Shown here one piece after another: positions 1 through 10,760 of a stretch of DNA of 64,000 nt. The number at the start of each line of letters is the position of its first letter. The stretch's first letter is position 1. The DNA lies in contig MPUH01000013.1 of NCBI GenBank assembly GCA_001970955.1, forward strand, positions 110,700 through 174,699, written 5' to 3'. Source of the stretch: Stentor coeruleus. Lineage: Eukaryota > Ciliophora > Heterotrichea > Heterotrichida > Stentoridae. The notes under the pieces were generated by a model, which ran no database searches, had not been told where the DNA came from, and worked only from the letters and a program-made list of their open reading frames with translations. The translations under genes were made by a program, and so were the position numbers.

Positions 1-433
1 AAATAGGAAGAAATCCGATAAATAACATATTAGAGTACTCTTTACCGTAAATTGACTGAAAACGAATTAAATTTTCTCCATATCTCTAATTTTGAACTTT
101 TTTTGTTCCATTTTATTAGTTTGAATAGATAAAATTCATCATATTAAAGATACCAGAAACACTAAAAAAACTATAAAAACCATCCGTATTAAAGTATTTT
201 TAAGAGTAAATTTTATGTCATTACTACAACAAATTATTGAGAAAAAATATATATTTTTACTTTTATAACCACTCTTAAATCTTATCCCAGTTTTTATCAA
301 TAAATTAATATCACACCTTATATTCGTCCATAAAAAAACTATATACTCTTATATTTTTTATGCATATCAACTTATCTCTTTACCTTTTTACCAATTAAAA
401 AATTCTTATTTCTAATTATTATTACAAATTGTA
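1..433. other. Gene-free AT-rich left edge
   Basis: I see no gene here. The last 180 bases are C-rich and G-poor on the + strand, the composition this window usually shows upstream of a plus-strand gene, and so they fit a 5' flank for the small gene starting at 434. Confidence 0.5.
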
Positions 434-586
434 ATGGAATCATATGATGATTGGACAAATCAAGACTATATCATATTTGTCCTTGTTGTGCTTGTCTGTA
501 TGGGTATATCTTTTGTAGTATCATGTATATATAGAAAATATGAGCTACTAAGGCTGAAAAAGCTTGAAATTCCTTTGAATTCATAA
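434..586 (+). CDS. Small single-pass membrane protein, 50 aa
   Basis: This short frame has an acidic N-terminus starting MESYDDW, one strongly hydrophobic segment at about residues 13-32 (VLVVLVCMGISFVV), and a basic tail with RKYE and RLKKLE. The layout is that of a single-span membrane protein with the tail in the cytosol. The start sits in a gtaATGG context, and the DNA upstream is G-poor as it is for other plus-strand genes here. I do not recognise a family. At 50 residues chance remains possible; the well-formed membrane segment, charge asymmetry and flank composition are the support. Confidence 0.45.
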   Translation: MESYDDWTNQDYIIFVLVVLVCMGISFVVSCIYRKYELLRLKKLEIPLNS

Positions 587-1947
587 CATCCTAAAAAAAT
601 CATGATTAACCCTAACTAAGTTTAATGATGATTACAAGTAATTTTGATTTAATTAAGCATTTGGCCTATTCTTCTAATTATATAACAATTGTTAGAATCC
701 ACCCTCTGAGGCCGCTGTTAGAAATAAACCTAAAATTATAGAAGACTTTTCTGATGATTTTAGGAAAGAATAAACGAAAAAATGAGAATGTTAGGAATAT
801 AAACAATATCAAATGTATTTTTTTTTAGATGATAAATTCAATAAGTATTTGGGGAATTTTATGTCAATACTATTTATATAAGCATAATCTTCACTTGATA
901 TCATCGACTTCCGCTTTTTTTTTTTATGTTATTGTGAACTGCTTTCTTGTTTATAACAACAAAGAATCAAATTTTATAGTAAAAAAATAATGATTATTTA
1001 TCATTATCTGAAATCCTGGATTCTCATCAATATTCTTAGCTGCATATGGCTATAAAAGATTTGGTTTCTCATAACTTTTTTGTTTTTGTGAATATTTTAG
1101 CATGATACTCAATTTTTATTAGACGTTTTGATATGGCAACTAATAACAAGAATTAGATTTTCATTAACAAAATGCTAGATTACAACAAGTTTACGATTTA
1201 CTTAACAGTTGTGTATTAGGCGACTACTACTTTGACAACATTTTGATATAAGATGTTAGAGTAAAGCATATAAAAATAATGATATGATTTTTGCTTGTAT
1301 AAATATGATTATTAACATTTCCTTATATTCTTATATTATTGGCTCATTGACATACTTTATAATCTCAGGAGAAATTCATATGACAATAGACATAAAAAAC
1401 TCTGAAAGTAAAAAATCAAGTTGAGATGCTTTTTAATACCTTATTAGTAGGGTATTACTTTAGATAAACAGATTTATTATTCTCAGAAAACAGCAAAAAG
1501 TCTTATAATATAAAATCGGCCAAAAAAACTAAGTTACTCTGTCAAAAATATGCTTTAAAAGTACGCTGAATATATTTAAATAAGAATAGACACAAATAAC
1601 GTCTGTAGCTTATAAAAAAAACCTAAGACTTCATAAAAAAAAACAACAAACTATTGAGATTTTCAATAAAAGTCAAACTTATAATTAAACTTTCCAATAT
1701 CCCAAAATCTAAAAAAATTGATATAAAATTATCCCAACAACTAAAACTAATATCATCCCAGCAAATACAAGTAAATTCCAACAAGAAGCCTCACAAGAAA
1801 CATGCAAAATCTTATCATAAAAGACAAAATAGTGAAAGTTAAATCTGACATTATTAGACCAAACATAAACAAAAAACCTCAAACATATAATAAAGCTATA
1901 AAAAACCTCACAAGCATCTCTAAAAGCTTTAATATAAAATAATAAGT
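587..1947. other. Gene-free AT-rich interval
   Basis: I see no convincing gene. A Lys-rich frame at 1654-1842 lacks an ATG start and is low complexity. The + strand becomes C-rich over about 1640-1940, the composition seen beyond the 3' end of minus-strand genes. Confidence 0.45.
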
Positions 1948-2316
1948 CTAACTACTTAATGCTTCTAATAATGGAGGTTCAAGTATATCTTTTAATCTTT
2001 TTGTCACTTCTAATATTTTCCCCACTTCATTGCCTCCTTGTACACACAAGTACATATTTGCGATATTTTCTATTGACACACAACCATTTTCGCATTGTAT
2101 TATCATTGACTTAAGAAGTTCTCCAGAGTCAGCATTACCCATACAAGAATCATAGTCGCTCCATATGTTGCTTAAAATAGCCCCTAAGGTTTTTACTGCT
2201 TCATGATTATTCGCCGCAAGGACTAGAGCTCCTGCTTTGTTTACGAGGAAGATATTTTCGATTCCAGGGCACATTGAATTTTGCAAGGTTTTAGCTATGG
2301 CTTTGGAGTTGAGCAT
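1948..2316 (-). CDS. LAMTOR2: LAMTOR2-like Roadblock/LC7 protein (Ragulator subunit)
   Basis: The 122-residue length and layout match LAMTOR2 (p14), about 125 residues, along the whole chain. The N-terminus MLNSKAIAKTL corresponds to the family helix, followed by a strand with LVNKAGALVLA, then ILSNIWSDYD, then ENIANMYLCVQ, and an end with LEPPLLEAL. In the known family this single Roadblock domain pairs with LAMTOR3 on late endosomes or lysosomes as part of the Ragulator scaffold that recruits Rag GTPases and TORC1. The ATG lies in an ATAATAAAATG context and the stop is TAG. No membrane segment or intron is visible. Another Roadblock protein such as a dynein light chain is possible but fits less well in length and motif order. 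Confidence 0.82.
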   Translation of the reverse strand: MLNSKAIAKTLQNSMCPGIENIFLVNKAGALVLAANNHEAVKTLGAILSNIWSDYDSCMGNADSGELLKSMIIQCENGCVSIENIANMYLCVQGGNEVGKILEVTKRLKDILEPPLLEALSS

Positions 2317-3662
2317 TTTATTATAAACAGTGAAAATGAAAAAAATGTTATGTTGAGTATTGGAAAATTGTAATTTATGAGAAAAGAGAGGTAAGAGATT
2401 TTAGTGGGAAAATTGATGATGCAAGTGAGAGGATTGTTATAATTATAATTTTTGAAAAGATGAGAATTTTTATGGGATAATAGTGAGTTTATGATTTTTG
2501 GATTATAGGCATGGTTATGAGGAGAAAAAGTTGGGGAATTTTAATGAGTTTAGGATTATTTTTGTAGTTTTTATGATGGTTGTGGGTTTGAGATCGAGAG
2601 GAATTTTATTGAAATATACATTGGGAGTTTTATATTAGGATTTATTATATAAAATGATTGTGTTTGATTATGGGTACAAATTGAACTAATTTGATTTTAC
2701 TTGATTTAATAAATTATATTAGCTGTAAAAATATGAAATCTGTGGAGTTTGGACTTAAAAAGATCTTGCATGAATCAAAGCTGAAGAATCGAAACTAAGA
2801 AAATTTAATCGAAAATTAGTAAAATTTATAAAGAAATTTCTAAGATAAAAAATCCTTAACAGCCACAAAAATATAAGCAAGGAAAATGAAGAAATACAAC
2901 TTTTCAAGATTTCTTTAACAAAATAAACTCATTATTGAATAAACTTTTAAATATTACTCTAAATAAACATAAATAATTAAAGTTAAGATTTAGTTTGTAT
3001 ATAAGTCTAAGAATTTATAATGAATATTTTGTTATGGGAAGATTACAAGTTTATTTTTTATATGAGGATTAATTAAGAAGATAAAAAAAATTTGAGATAT
3101 ATAATTTGATAAGTGGTTTTATAGGTTTACTTATGAATTAGTGTTTTTTTTTATTTGATTTTTGCATATAAGCAAGTAATACTTTTATAGTATTGAAAAT
3201 AAATATTATTTTTGTTGAAAATTTTAAATATCAAATTTTTAAAGCCAGCTAATTTTATGCCAAAACAATCATTTAGGATTATTATAAACAAATAAACCAA
3301 CCTCATATTCATGAAGTAAATTTCCATATCAGAGTTGTATTAGAAATGTTTTAAAATAATCAACAGTTGCAAAAAAAAGTCATTTTTTAAAGGTATCAAC
3401 ACTTTAATCTACTTAAATTTCATAATTTTTTCTCACATCAAAACCAAACCTTCTTATAAAAAGTTTTAAATTCATAAGCTTATCAAGCTAAAACCTTCTT
3501 AATTTCAACAAAAACTAAATTCAAAAAAATAAACTCTTTAAAACTAAAAAAAATATTATCTTTAATTCCAATATACAAACTCTGTGCAAAAAATTTTTCA
3601 AATACTATAAACTCGTTACTATATAATCTTTTTAAAATATTCTCCTATAATAAATAATATAA
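2317..3662. other. Divergent intergenic region
   Basis: I see no gene. The + strand is G-rich and C-poor over about 2380-2640, beside the minus-strand LAMTOR2-like gene. It is C-rich and G-poor over about 3400-3660, beside the plus-strand ankyrin gene. This is the usual arrangement of two divergent 5' flanks here. Confidence 0.5.
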
Positions 3663-4709
3663 ATGGGTTGTTGTGAGAGTAAAGATACAAGCCAAGGATT
3701 AGACAAGGAGAAAATCAAGCTATTCATTCAAACTGATAATTTGTTTTCTTTGAAATCAATTTATAGATATGCTGTTCATAAAGATAAGAAATTTGATATC
3801 AATAGCATCAGATATAAAATTGATGAACAACTAATGGTAACACCCCTTGGGCTAGCTTTATTACTTGGGCATGCACAAATATTTACTACTATATTCCAAG
3901 ATATGAATGGAGATTTTTTGTTGATGGAATCGCTTTTTTCTCAAGCAGGCACAAGTGGACTTTCTGTGATTTGCTTAAACAATTACCTTGTTCTTTTACA
4001 AGTTTATCTTCCTCTTTATTTCTCTAACCTCAATCCAAACAATACTTCAAAACTCAAACCTAATAACAGCCAAACCTTAAACCTAGATTCCCAAGACCTA
4101 CTCGAAAAAACTAAAGTTTTTTTATATACACCAATCCAACTATCAGTAGAATGTGGTTATATCAGTATCGTTAGTTTTCTTAAAGCCTATGCATCTAATA
4201 TAACCCTTTTACCACCTGAAATTGATTTACATTATATAGACGAAGCAAGTGGAAATAATTGTGCATTAATATCATGTAAAAGTAACAATTATAATATGAT
4301 AAAATTTCTTCATTCACAATGTCAAGCTGATTTTAATGTTATTAATAACTATTCAGAAAATGCGATAAATGTTTTAGCTATTGGAAGTATTGAGAATTCT
4401 ACTGAAACTTCTAAATGCTTAGAATATATTGTAGAAAAAATAGGGATTGATGTTTTGTATAATTATCAGGAAACTTTGATGATGCTTGAAGATGAAAAAT
4501 CTATTAGTTATGTTGAAAGGAAGTTGAAGGATAAAGGGATTAATGTAACAAAGAAAGAATTAAATGGGCAAGGTGTAATTATACTTCAAAAAAGACCTAT
4601 TTCAAATACTTATGATACAGGTAATAGGTTTACTTTTACAAGACTTTTCCCTGAGTTACTTAAGAGTACGCAGGAAAGCATGAGAACATCTGAAAATACT
4701 GTCAAGTAA
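3663..4709 (+). CDS. Lipid-anchored ankyrin-repeat protein
   Basis: This 348-residue protein starts MGCCESK: Gly2 for N-myristoylation followed by a Cys pair for palmitoylation, so membrane attachment is predicted. The body has degenerate ankyrin repeats with recognisable cores TPLGLALLLGHAQI (about residues 60-75), TPIQLSVECGYISIV (about 158-172) and NCALISCKSNNYNMIKFL (about 199-216). Such repeats normally bind partner proteins; no catalytic domain is visible. The start lies in TATAAATGG, one of the commonest start contexts in this window. The C-terminal about 70 residues are basic and not assigned. Partner and role are unknown. Confidence 0.85.
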   Translation: MGCCESKDTSQGLDKEKIKLFIQTDNLFSLKSIYRYAVHKDKKFDINSIRYKIDEQLMVTPLGLALLLGHAQIFTTIFQDMNGDFLLMESLFSQAGTSGLSVICLNNYLVLLQVYLPLYFSNLNPNNTSKLKPNNSQTLNLDSQDLLEKTKVFLYTPIQLSVECGYISIVSFLKAYASNITLLPPEIDLHYIDEASGNNCALISCKSNNYNMIKFLHSQCQADFNVINNYSENAINVLAIGSIENSTETSKCLEYIVEKIGIDVLYNYQETLMMLEDEKSISYVERKLKDKGINVTKKELNGQGVIILQKRPISNTYDTGNRFTFTRLFPELLKSTQESMRTSENTVK

Positions 4710-5951
4710 TTTTAAGATTTTAAGGTATTTTTTTTATGCCTATTGTATGGATTTATTTTATTTGTATTTTTGTGTAGGATTTATTTAAGTTTTACTTGTT
4801 ATGTTTTTGGAAAAAATATTTATTTGGAAAATGATAAATTTATTGATAAGATTTAGATAATAAAGCTAATTTTATTAGATGCTAGCTAATTGAATGGGTT
4901 TATGAATAAAAATTGTGATTTCCCAATAATTATCTTATAATAACTTATTTAAAAAATATAATATTCGACTGGTAATCCAATACTTCCATTATTGCTTCTT
5001 CAACAATAAGAGAGTATTATAATTACTCTCCAATTATTATATTAAAAATATTATCGAAAACCTTATAAAATTCGATATTCATAATTTTTCTAATGAAAAA
5101 GAAAAAAATTATAATAATCCCAAGTCTGTAACAAAAATGACTTACGAAAGGCTCTTGATAAAAACCTAACCAAAGAAGGATAAAAAGTTTCAAGCAATGA
5201 GTATTTTTTCTACCTTTAATAAACCGCTACAGACACAACTTAGAATTTTCAGCTTGAAAAAACACAAAACTTCATATTTTAATCTATTCTCCTTAAAGCT
5301 TTAACACAAAAAACTCAAACTAAAAAATAAACCAAAATCTTTAAAAACTATCAGTTGATGAGCTTTACCCAACAATTTTTCAAATCAACCTTAAATTAAA
5401 ACATACAAAAACATAGTCAATTTGATTAAACTATTGTATTCAATATAAAATATCTAATAATCCTCTAAACAAAAAAACTCTAGTTGAACATATAAACAAT
5501 ACTTTTAAATGTCAATTTCACTTACCAAAACTTAGCAATCACTCTTTAGCATATATATTTTTTTTCCTTAAAAAAAAAACCCCCCCTAGGCGCAAGTCTG
5601 ATTTTGCTGAAGTTTTAAAGGCAGAAGTTAAAATTCCCACAAAGAAAAAATCATCACAACACTAAAATCAAAATCTGACCTTACAAGAACTTTACCTAAA
5701 TAAAAACTCATCAAAAACCCAAAAAATTTCTGTTTAAATTAATATCAAAAGAATAATACTTTATAAATCTTACAAATCAATAACATAAAACTATATATTT
5801 TTTTATTATAACACATCACATATACAATATAAATATCTCTAATAAAAATATTAAAAATTCACTAAGGATCAATAGCCTAAAATCAAAATTTCTTTAAAAA
5901 AGCCTAATAATTGAAATACAACCCAACACAAAAATCTAAATAATAATATAA
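4710..5951. other. Gene-free interval upstream of Ku70
   Basis: I see no gene. The first about 200 bases are G/T-rich, a 3' flank. From about 5100 the + strand is A/C-rich and G-poor towards the Ku70 start. A run of ten A followed by seven C lies at 5570-5586 and leads into a short GC-richer patch. Confidence 0.5.
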
Positions 5952-7661
5952 ATGGACTTTGAAGAAGGTGAAGATCTTTTCCTTGGTGAAGATGAGGAAC
6001 AAGGTCCCCAAGACTATCTCCCACAAAAAGATGAAGTTATTATGCTTATAGACTGTAGTGCAAGTATGATGCTTGCCCACAACAATGGTGATATCCCTTT
6101 TTTCATGGTAATCAAAGCCGCTTTAGGATTCCTAAAATCTAGAATCCTGAGTTCAGAAACTGACAGTATAGCAATAATTCTCTACAACACTAAGGCTAAA
6201 AAAAACCATATGGAATTAGAAAATATTTATGTTCTTCAAGATCTTGCTTCACCAGATGCTCAAAGAATCAAAGAATTACAGACTCTCTTAGATCAGGGTT
6301 GGCATCCATATGGTCATGGTGAAGCTCTTCTTGTAAACGCTTTATGGGTATGTCATGATATTTTAGCTCAAAACAAAAACTCAGCAAATAGGCGAATTCT
6401 GCTCTTTACCGATGAAGATAGACCAAATGCAAATCATCCTCGGGAAATCGATATTGCCGTACAAAGGGCAAAAGATTTAGCTCAACAAGATATAAGCTTA
6501 GAACTTTACCCTTTAAATAAACCAGATAAAGCTTTTAACTTCCAAGCTTTTTATATAAGAGTCATCCCAGTTGATGAAGATGAATCTATAGAAAATATTA
6601 ATGGTCTTGAAAAACTTGAAGACTTAATATGTAAAATGCATACTAAAGAGTATAAAAAACGCAAACTTGGGACTATCAACTTTGCCTTATGCCCTAACAT
6701 GTTTATTGCTATGAATTATTACTGTGTTTTTAGAGAAAGTAAAAAGCCAACTCCTTCTAAACTTCATGCAAAAGATAACAAAAAACTCAAATCTGTTACT
6801 AGTTGGATATGCCAAGAAAGTGGTAAACAACTTTGGTCACATAATGTTGGTAATCATTATGAAATGGGAGGAAGTAAAGTCAAATTTAATAAAGAAGAAG
6901 TTGCTCATATAAAGAATTTTGATGCTCCTGGACTTAAACTTATGGGTTTTAAAAATCGAGATAGGATAAAAAATTATATGAATGTAAGGGCAAGTTATTT
7001 TTTATATCCTGAAGAAAATAGGGTTAAAGGAAGTTCACAGGTTGTAAATTCATTATTGACTTCTATGATTAAGCTAAATAAAATTGCTATTGTTAGGTTT
7101 ATACCAAGACAAGGTGCTGTTGTTAGGTTTGGAGCTTTAGTACCAAGTCAAGAACCTAAAGGATTTAATTTGATTTTTATGCCTTATGCTGATGATATGA
7201 GGAATCCGGAAACACTTAAAGCTAAAGGAGAGGTACAAAAAGCTCCTGAGGATATGGTTAAAAGTGCTGCGGCTATGATTGGAAATATACAATTAGGAGA
7301 CTTTGATGTAAAGTCGTATTATAATCCAGTATTACAGCATTTTTATACTAATCTTGAAGCTTTGGCTTTGGAAGAACCTAAACCTCCACAAATACAGGAC
7401 TCGTTGGAACCAGATGAAGAAGGAATGCAGAAAAAGGAACAGTATATAAAAGAGTTTTGGGAGTTGGCGTATAATGGAAATGCAAAGAGGCAAACAAAAA
7501 ATGATATTGGTGATGGCAAAAAGAAAAAAGGAGATACTTATACGGAAGGTGAACTTAAGAAAATGAAGGTTCCTGAGCTTAAAGAAATTTGTGATCGGTT
7601 GGGCATAGCTAAAGCTGGAAGAAAAGATGATCTTATTGAGAGAATATTAGGCAAGATGTAG
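5952..7661 (+). CDS. KU70: Ku70 DNA-end-binding subunit with C-terminal SAP domain
   Basis: This 569-residue protein has the Ku70 domain order. An acidic leader is followed by a vWA-like alpha/beta domain starting EVIMLIDCSASMM (about residue 28), which continues through ILLFTDEDRPN. The Ku beta-barrel core covers about residues 240-470 and includes RFIPRQGAVVRFGALVPSQE and FNLIFMPYADDMRNPE. A SAP domain closes the protein: TEGELKKMKVPELKEICDRLG. Ku70 with Ku80 rings broken DNA ends for non-homologous end joining and telomere protection in the nucleus. In other ciliates Ku also takes part in programmed genome rearrangement; whether this copy does cannot be read from sequence. Start context is TATAAATGG; stop TAG. 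Confidence 0.94.
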   Translation: MDFEEGEDLFLGEDEEQGPQDYLPQKDEVIMLIDCSASMMLAHNNGDIPFFMVIKAALGFLKSRILSSETDSIAIILYNTKAKKNHMELENIYVLQDLASPDAQRIKELQTLLDQGWHPYGHGEALLVNALWVCHDILAQNKNSANRRILLFTDEDRPNANHPREIDIAVQRAKDLAQQDISLELYPLNKPDKAFNFQAFYIRVIPVDEDESIENINGLEKLEDLICKMHTKEYKKRKLGTINFALCPNMFIAMNYYCVFRESKKPTPSKLHAKDNKKLKSVTSWICQESGKQLWSHNVGNHYEMGGSKVKFNKEEVAHIKNFDAPGLKLMGFKNRDRIKNYMNVRASYFLYPEENRVKGSSQVVNSLLTSMIKLNKIAIVRFIPRQGAVVRFGALVPSQEPKGFNLIFMPYADDMRNPETLKAKGEVQKAPEDMVKSAAAMIGNIQLGDFDVKSYYNPVLQHFYTNLEALALEEPKPPQIQDSLEPDEEGMQKKEQYIKEFWELAYNGNAKRQTKNDIGDGKKKKGDTYTEGELKKMKVPELKEICDRLGIAKAGRKDDLIERILGKM

Positions 7662-7694
7662 TTAAGATTTTTTATAGAATTATTTTCAAAAATA

Positions 7695-7777
7695 GAAAAA
7701 CAAATATTTGTTATGTGTATTTATTAGTATTAGTANGAAAAACAAATATTTGTTATGTGTATTTATTAGTATTAGTA
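7695..7777. repeat. 41-bp duplication around a single N (scaffold join)
   Basis: Bases 7695-7735 are repeated exactly at 7737-7777 with one N (7736) between. This looks like two overlapping contig ends placed end to end rather than a biological repeat. Confidence 0.9.
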
Positions 7778-7947
7778 TCTGAAATAAACATAAAATCTTA
7801 ATAAATATTTTATTCTTTATATTTCTAATCTTCCTAATATCCTCTTAGCAAACCCTAAAACTATCTGAAATAAACATAAAATCTTAATAAATATTTTATT
7901 CTTTATATTTCTAATCTTCCTAATATTCTCTTAACAAACCCTAAAAC
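7778..7947. repeat. 86-bp tandem duplication
   Basis: The unit at 7778-7863 is followed directly by a second, slightly diverged copy from 7864 (for example atatcctcttagc against atattctcttaac). It adjoins the scaffold join at 7736 and may be two alleles assembled in tandem. Confidence 0.8.
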
Positions 7948-8402
7948 CCTTCTCCTCTATTTATCAACATTTATATTTCTTCATTTATCATCTATTTTTT
8001 CTCTTCAAATCATCCTCTCTTAAATCTTTCATTAAGCCTAACATCAAGCATCCCAACATGCCAAATCTCCACAAAACACTTCGAAATTTCAATTTTAACT
8101 CATTCCATCATTTTAATTGGCTCAGCCATTTAGATATAAAAATGTCCAATCTCTTATAAAAAAACTCATCCTCTTATCTAATCAAAAAATCTTTTCATAT
8201 AATCATATCATAAACATATATCTCAGTTTAAACTATAGCATATCTTATATCATTACATAAAAATTCCTATACAAACTTTTAATCCTCTCCATCATCATCA
8301 AATTTTATCTTTTCTTTATTAAAATCCTATCTTTTCTCTTTATATTTTTCTTTTTCCCATGGCAAACACACAGATTAATGATATGGCTAGTTTTTATATG
8401 AA

Positions 8403-8708
8403 TTACTTTTTCCCTTTAGGTTTTTTCTTTTTCTCAAGGGAACTATCATCGCTAAAACTATCATCTTCGCTTGCTAATTCATCATCTTCTTCGCTATTAG
8501 CTTCAAAATCATCATCTTCATCGAAATCTTCTTCATCATCATCATCAAAATCTTCCTCATCTGAGTCGTCTACAATGTTGTCTTCTTCAGATTCGGATTC
8601 GATTGGCTTTTTTGTTGCATTTTTTTCAGGAAGTTTGGCCTTTTTGGTTGCTTTGCTGTCATCTTCAGCGCTTTCCCGCTTTTTTGGAAGTGATTGAGAG
8701 TCTGACAT
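8403..8708 (-). CDS. Acidic Ser/Asp/Glu-rich protein with basic ends
   Basis: This 101-residue protein starts MSDSQSLPKKRES, has a Lys-rich first third with KKAKLPEKNATKK, a long Glu/Asp/Ser stretch at about residues 37-90, and ends in KKKKPKGKK. The basic-acidic-basic pattern is typical of small nuclear or nucleolar histone- or RNA-binding proteins, but I recognise no family. I chose the minus strand because the flank to the right is G-rich on the + strand and the flank to the left is C-rich, which is how other minus-strand genes here are flanked. The opposite-strand Ser-rich frame is the mirror image of the Asp/Glu codons. Confidence 0.6.
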   Translation of the reverse strand: MSDSQSLPKKRESAEDDSKATKKAKLPEKNATKKPIESESEEDNIVDDSDEEDFDDDDEEDFDEDDDFEANSEEDDELASEDDSFSDDSSLEKKKKPKGKK

Positions 8709-9314
8709 AATTCTTATTTATTTATGAGAGAATATATGAAGATTATATTAGTGACATAAGAGATTTTAGGATATAAGATTTAGTGGTATATTAGATTTGG
8801 AAATATATGACGTAATAAATGATTTTATGATAATGAAGTGATTGGATGATAAATGAGTTTGTTATGATGAGTATTGTATAATACAAGTGTTGTAGTGTTT
8901 AGAAGTAAATTAGTAGGTTTTAGAGTGTTTTTTTATGTACTATAGCACCAAACTATATTTTTTATTATAATCCTCTATACAATACTGCTTCATATCGATA
9001 AAATGTTAATATTTTAACTTATCATATATAGCCATAATCTGTTTTCAATTTTCTAACCAAAAACCCCCTTCTTAATCTTATCAGCTAGAAAAATAATACA
9101 AAAAATCTCCCTTATCATCTTAATTCTTATCATAAAATCCTAAATCCATATCATCTAAACCTCTATTCTTCACCATCATCATCCCAAAAAAAAAAAACAT
9201 AAAATTCCCATTACCTTCCAAAATTAAAAAAGCCATAGCTTATAATTTTAAAACCACTCTAAGCCAAAATGATTATTAAAAAGTAATGCTAATTTCTAAT
9301 AAAACATAAAAACA
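8709..9314. other. Divergent intergenic region
   Basis: I see no gene. G-rich over about 8709-8935 and C-rich from about 9050, which fits 5' flanks of the two divergent neighbours. Confidence 0.5.
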
Positions 9315-9926
9315 ATGGTCTTACAAGGAATAATAAGCAAATACACAATCATCGAAAACTATGCCGAGTATACAATCGAAATAAAAGACAACTCAACAGG
9401 AGAATCTTGGCAGTTCCATCGAAGATATTCAGTCCTCCGTAAATGGCATAATTTTTCATCACAAGCCCTGAAATCCTTGCCTGAATTTCCAAAAAAAAAG
9501 TTTTTTGGGAATCTCAAGCCTCTTTTCCTAGAAAAAAGAAAAAAAGAGCTTGAAGTTTATATAAACAATATCATTTTCTTATATGAACACCCTGTTATAA
9601 AAAGTTTTATAAAGCCAAATGATAGAAAAGATCTTTTTCCATCAAACATTAGAAAAAAATTGAAAAACTCAGAATCTTATGCTAGAACTAAAAACATTAT
9701 GAGAAAAATAAACTCTAAATCAATGGAAAATATGTTTGATTTATCAGATTTAGAATCAACAAATTTAGGGGAAAGCAAATTTTTATATGGAAAAATGATA
9801 TTCCCTTTATCTAATAAAATATTACCTATTGGATCATATGAGAATATAGAAAGTTTATATACTGATGTATATGAAAATGGGCATTGGATAAGGAAAAAAT
9901 TCAGAAATACTAAAAAAATCTTCTAA
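9315..9926 (+). CDS. PX-domain phosphoinositide-binding protein
   Basis: The N-terminal about 115 residues form a PX (phox) domain. A strand region with YTIEIKDNSTGESWQFHRRYSVLRKWH holds the family RRYS/F signature, where the Arg contacts the 3-phosphate of PI3P. The proline loop follows with PEFPKKKFFGN, then KPLFLEKRKKELEVYIN with the second basic motif, and a helix with HPVIKSFI. PX domains target proteins to endosomal PI3P. The remaining about 90 residues are basic, Ser/Asn-rich and unassigned; no BAR or kinase domain is present. The stop is only 30 bp from the convergent SF-assemblin stop. Confidence 0.86.
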   Translation: MVLQGIISKYTIIENYAEYTIEIKDNSTGESWQFHRRYSVLRKWHNFSSQALKSLPEFPKKKFFGNLKPLFLEKRKKELEVYINNIIFLYEHPVIKSFIKPNDRKDLFPSNIRKKLKNSESYARTKNIMRKINSKSMENMFDLSDLESTNLGESKFLYGKMIFPLSNKILPIGSYENIESLYTDVYENGHWIRKKFRNTKKIF

Positions 9927-9956
9927 AGAAAATATTATAGCAAATAACTTATTTAA

Positions 9957-10760
9957 TTAGACATCTTTACCTATAAGCTTTAGAGTGTTTTGGAAAGTTT
10001 TAATAAACCCTGATAAACTGTCTAGTAAATGGTCTTGATGATCAAGTCTGCTTCTCATTTCAGTCTTGACCCCATCTTTCATATCAGTTAAAGCATTCAT
10101 AGAATCTTGTTTGAATTTTTCTATATGATTGTTTTGAGTATTTATATCTGTATATAAAAGATCTCGAAGTCCTTGGATTTTATTTATCCTATCTTGTCTT
10201 TCTGCATCCATTCTTTCATTCATTGTCCTAACTTCTTCATCTAAAGTATCAAGTATTTCTCGTTCCCTTTCGATTCTTATGTTTTTTTCTATCTCAAAGC
10301 CTTTTTCTAAACCATCAAGTCCTTTGCGAATTGGGTTCAGCATATCTTCAGTTTGTTGTATACGCTCAAGTTTTTCAGTTTCTAAGGAATTTTCAAGGAA
10401 ATCCATACGATCATGAGATTTCTTATTTGCTAATTCTCGCGCGTTGCGCTCGTCGTCAAAAGTTTTCTGAGTGAAGTCTTTTAAGTTTTTTAATTCATCT
10501 TGGAAATGTCTTTGGAAGGTTTTTAACTGGTCATTTATTTGTTTTCCTTGATCTGTAACATAATCTCTTGTGCTTTGGATTTTGGAATATACGTCTTGGA
10601 ATTTCGCATCTAGTTGCCTTTTTGCTTCCTCTCGAGCTTTTCGCATGGTCTCGTAATCTCCTGACATAACATCCATTTGCCCTTTGAGCAGAGTTAGTTT
10701 TTCCCTTTCATTGACAGACTTTTTTATAGTACCTGTTAGGTTAGTTACAAAGTCTTCCAT
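9957..10760 (-). CDS. SF-assemblin / beta-giardin family fibre protein
   Basis: This 267-residue protein is helical and charged almost throughout, with no Pro after residue 150 and heptads rich in Leu, Asp, Arg and Lys. Family landmarks include REKLTLLKGQMDVM near the N-terminus, AREEAKRQLDAKFQ, the central LNPIRKGLDGLEKGFEIEKN, and LDTLDEEVRTMNERMDAERQ. SF-assemblins polymerise into 2-nm filaments of striated rootlets attached to basal bodies; in ciliates they make kinetodesmal fibres. Length matches the usual 260-300. The start is in TATAAATGG. Other coiled-coil families are possible, but the regular rod without repeat breaks favours SF-assemblin. Confidence 0.86.
   Translation of the reverse strand: MEDFVTNLTGTIKKSVNEREKLTLLKGQMDVMSGDYETMRKAREEAKRQLDAKFQDVYSKIQSTRDYVTDQGKQINDQLKTFQRHFQDELKNLKDFTQKTFDDERNARELANKKSHDRMDFLENSLETEKLERIQQTEDMLNPIRKGLDGLEKGFEIEKNIRIEREREILDTLDEEVRTMNERMDAERQDRINKIQGLRDLLYTDINTQNNHIEKFKQDSMNALTDMKDGVKTEMRSRLDHQDHLLDSLSGFIKTFQNTLKLIGKDV

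Larger units (their letters stand above)
7662..8402. other. Convergent intergenic region with scaffold join
   Basis: I see no gene between the 3' ends of Ku70 and the acidic-protein gene. It contains a single-N join with a 41-bp duplication and an 86-bp tandem duplication, both listed separately. From about 7900 the + strand is C-rich, as usual beyond the 3' end of a minus-strand gene. Confidence 0.55.

Noticed and set aside
1654-1842. 62-codon Lys/Ser/Gln-rich plus-strand frame
   Set aside because: Begins with TTG, is low complexity, and lies in the C-rich 3' flank of a minus-strand gene.
8359-8697. Plus-strand Ser-rich frame opposite the acidic-protein gene
   Set aside because: Poly-Ser and Leu/Phe runs mirror Asp/Glu and Lys codons on the other strand; both flanks have the composition of a minus-strand gene.
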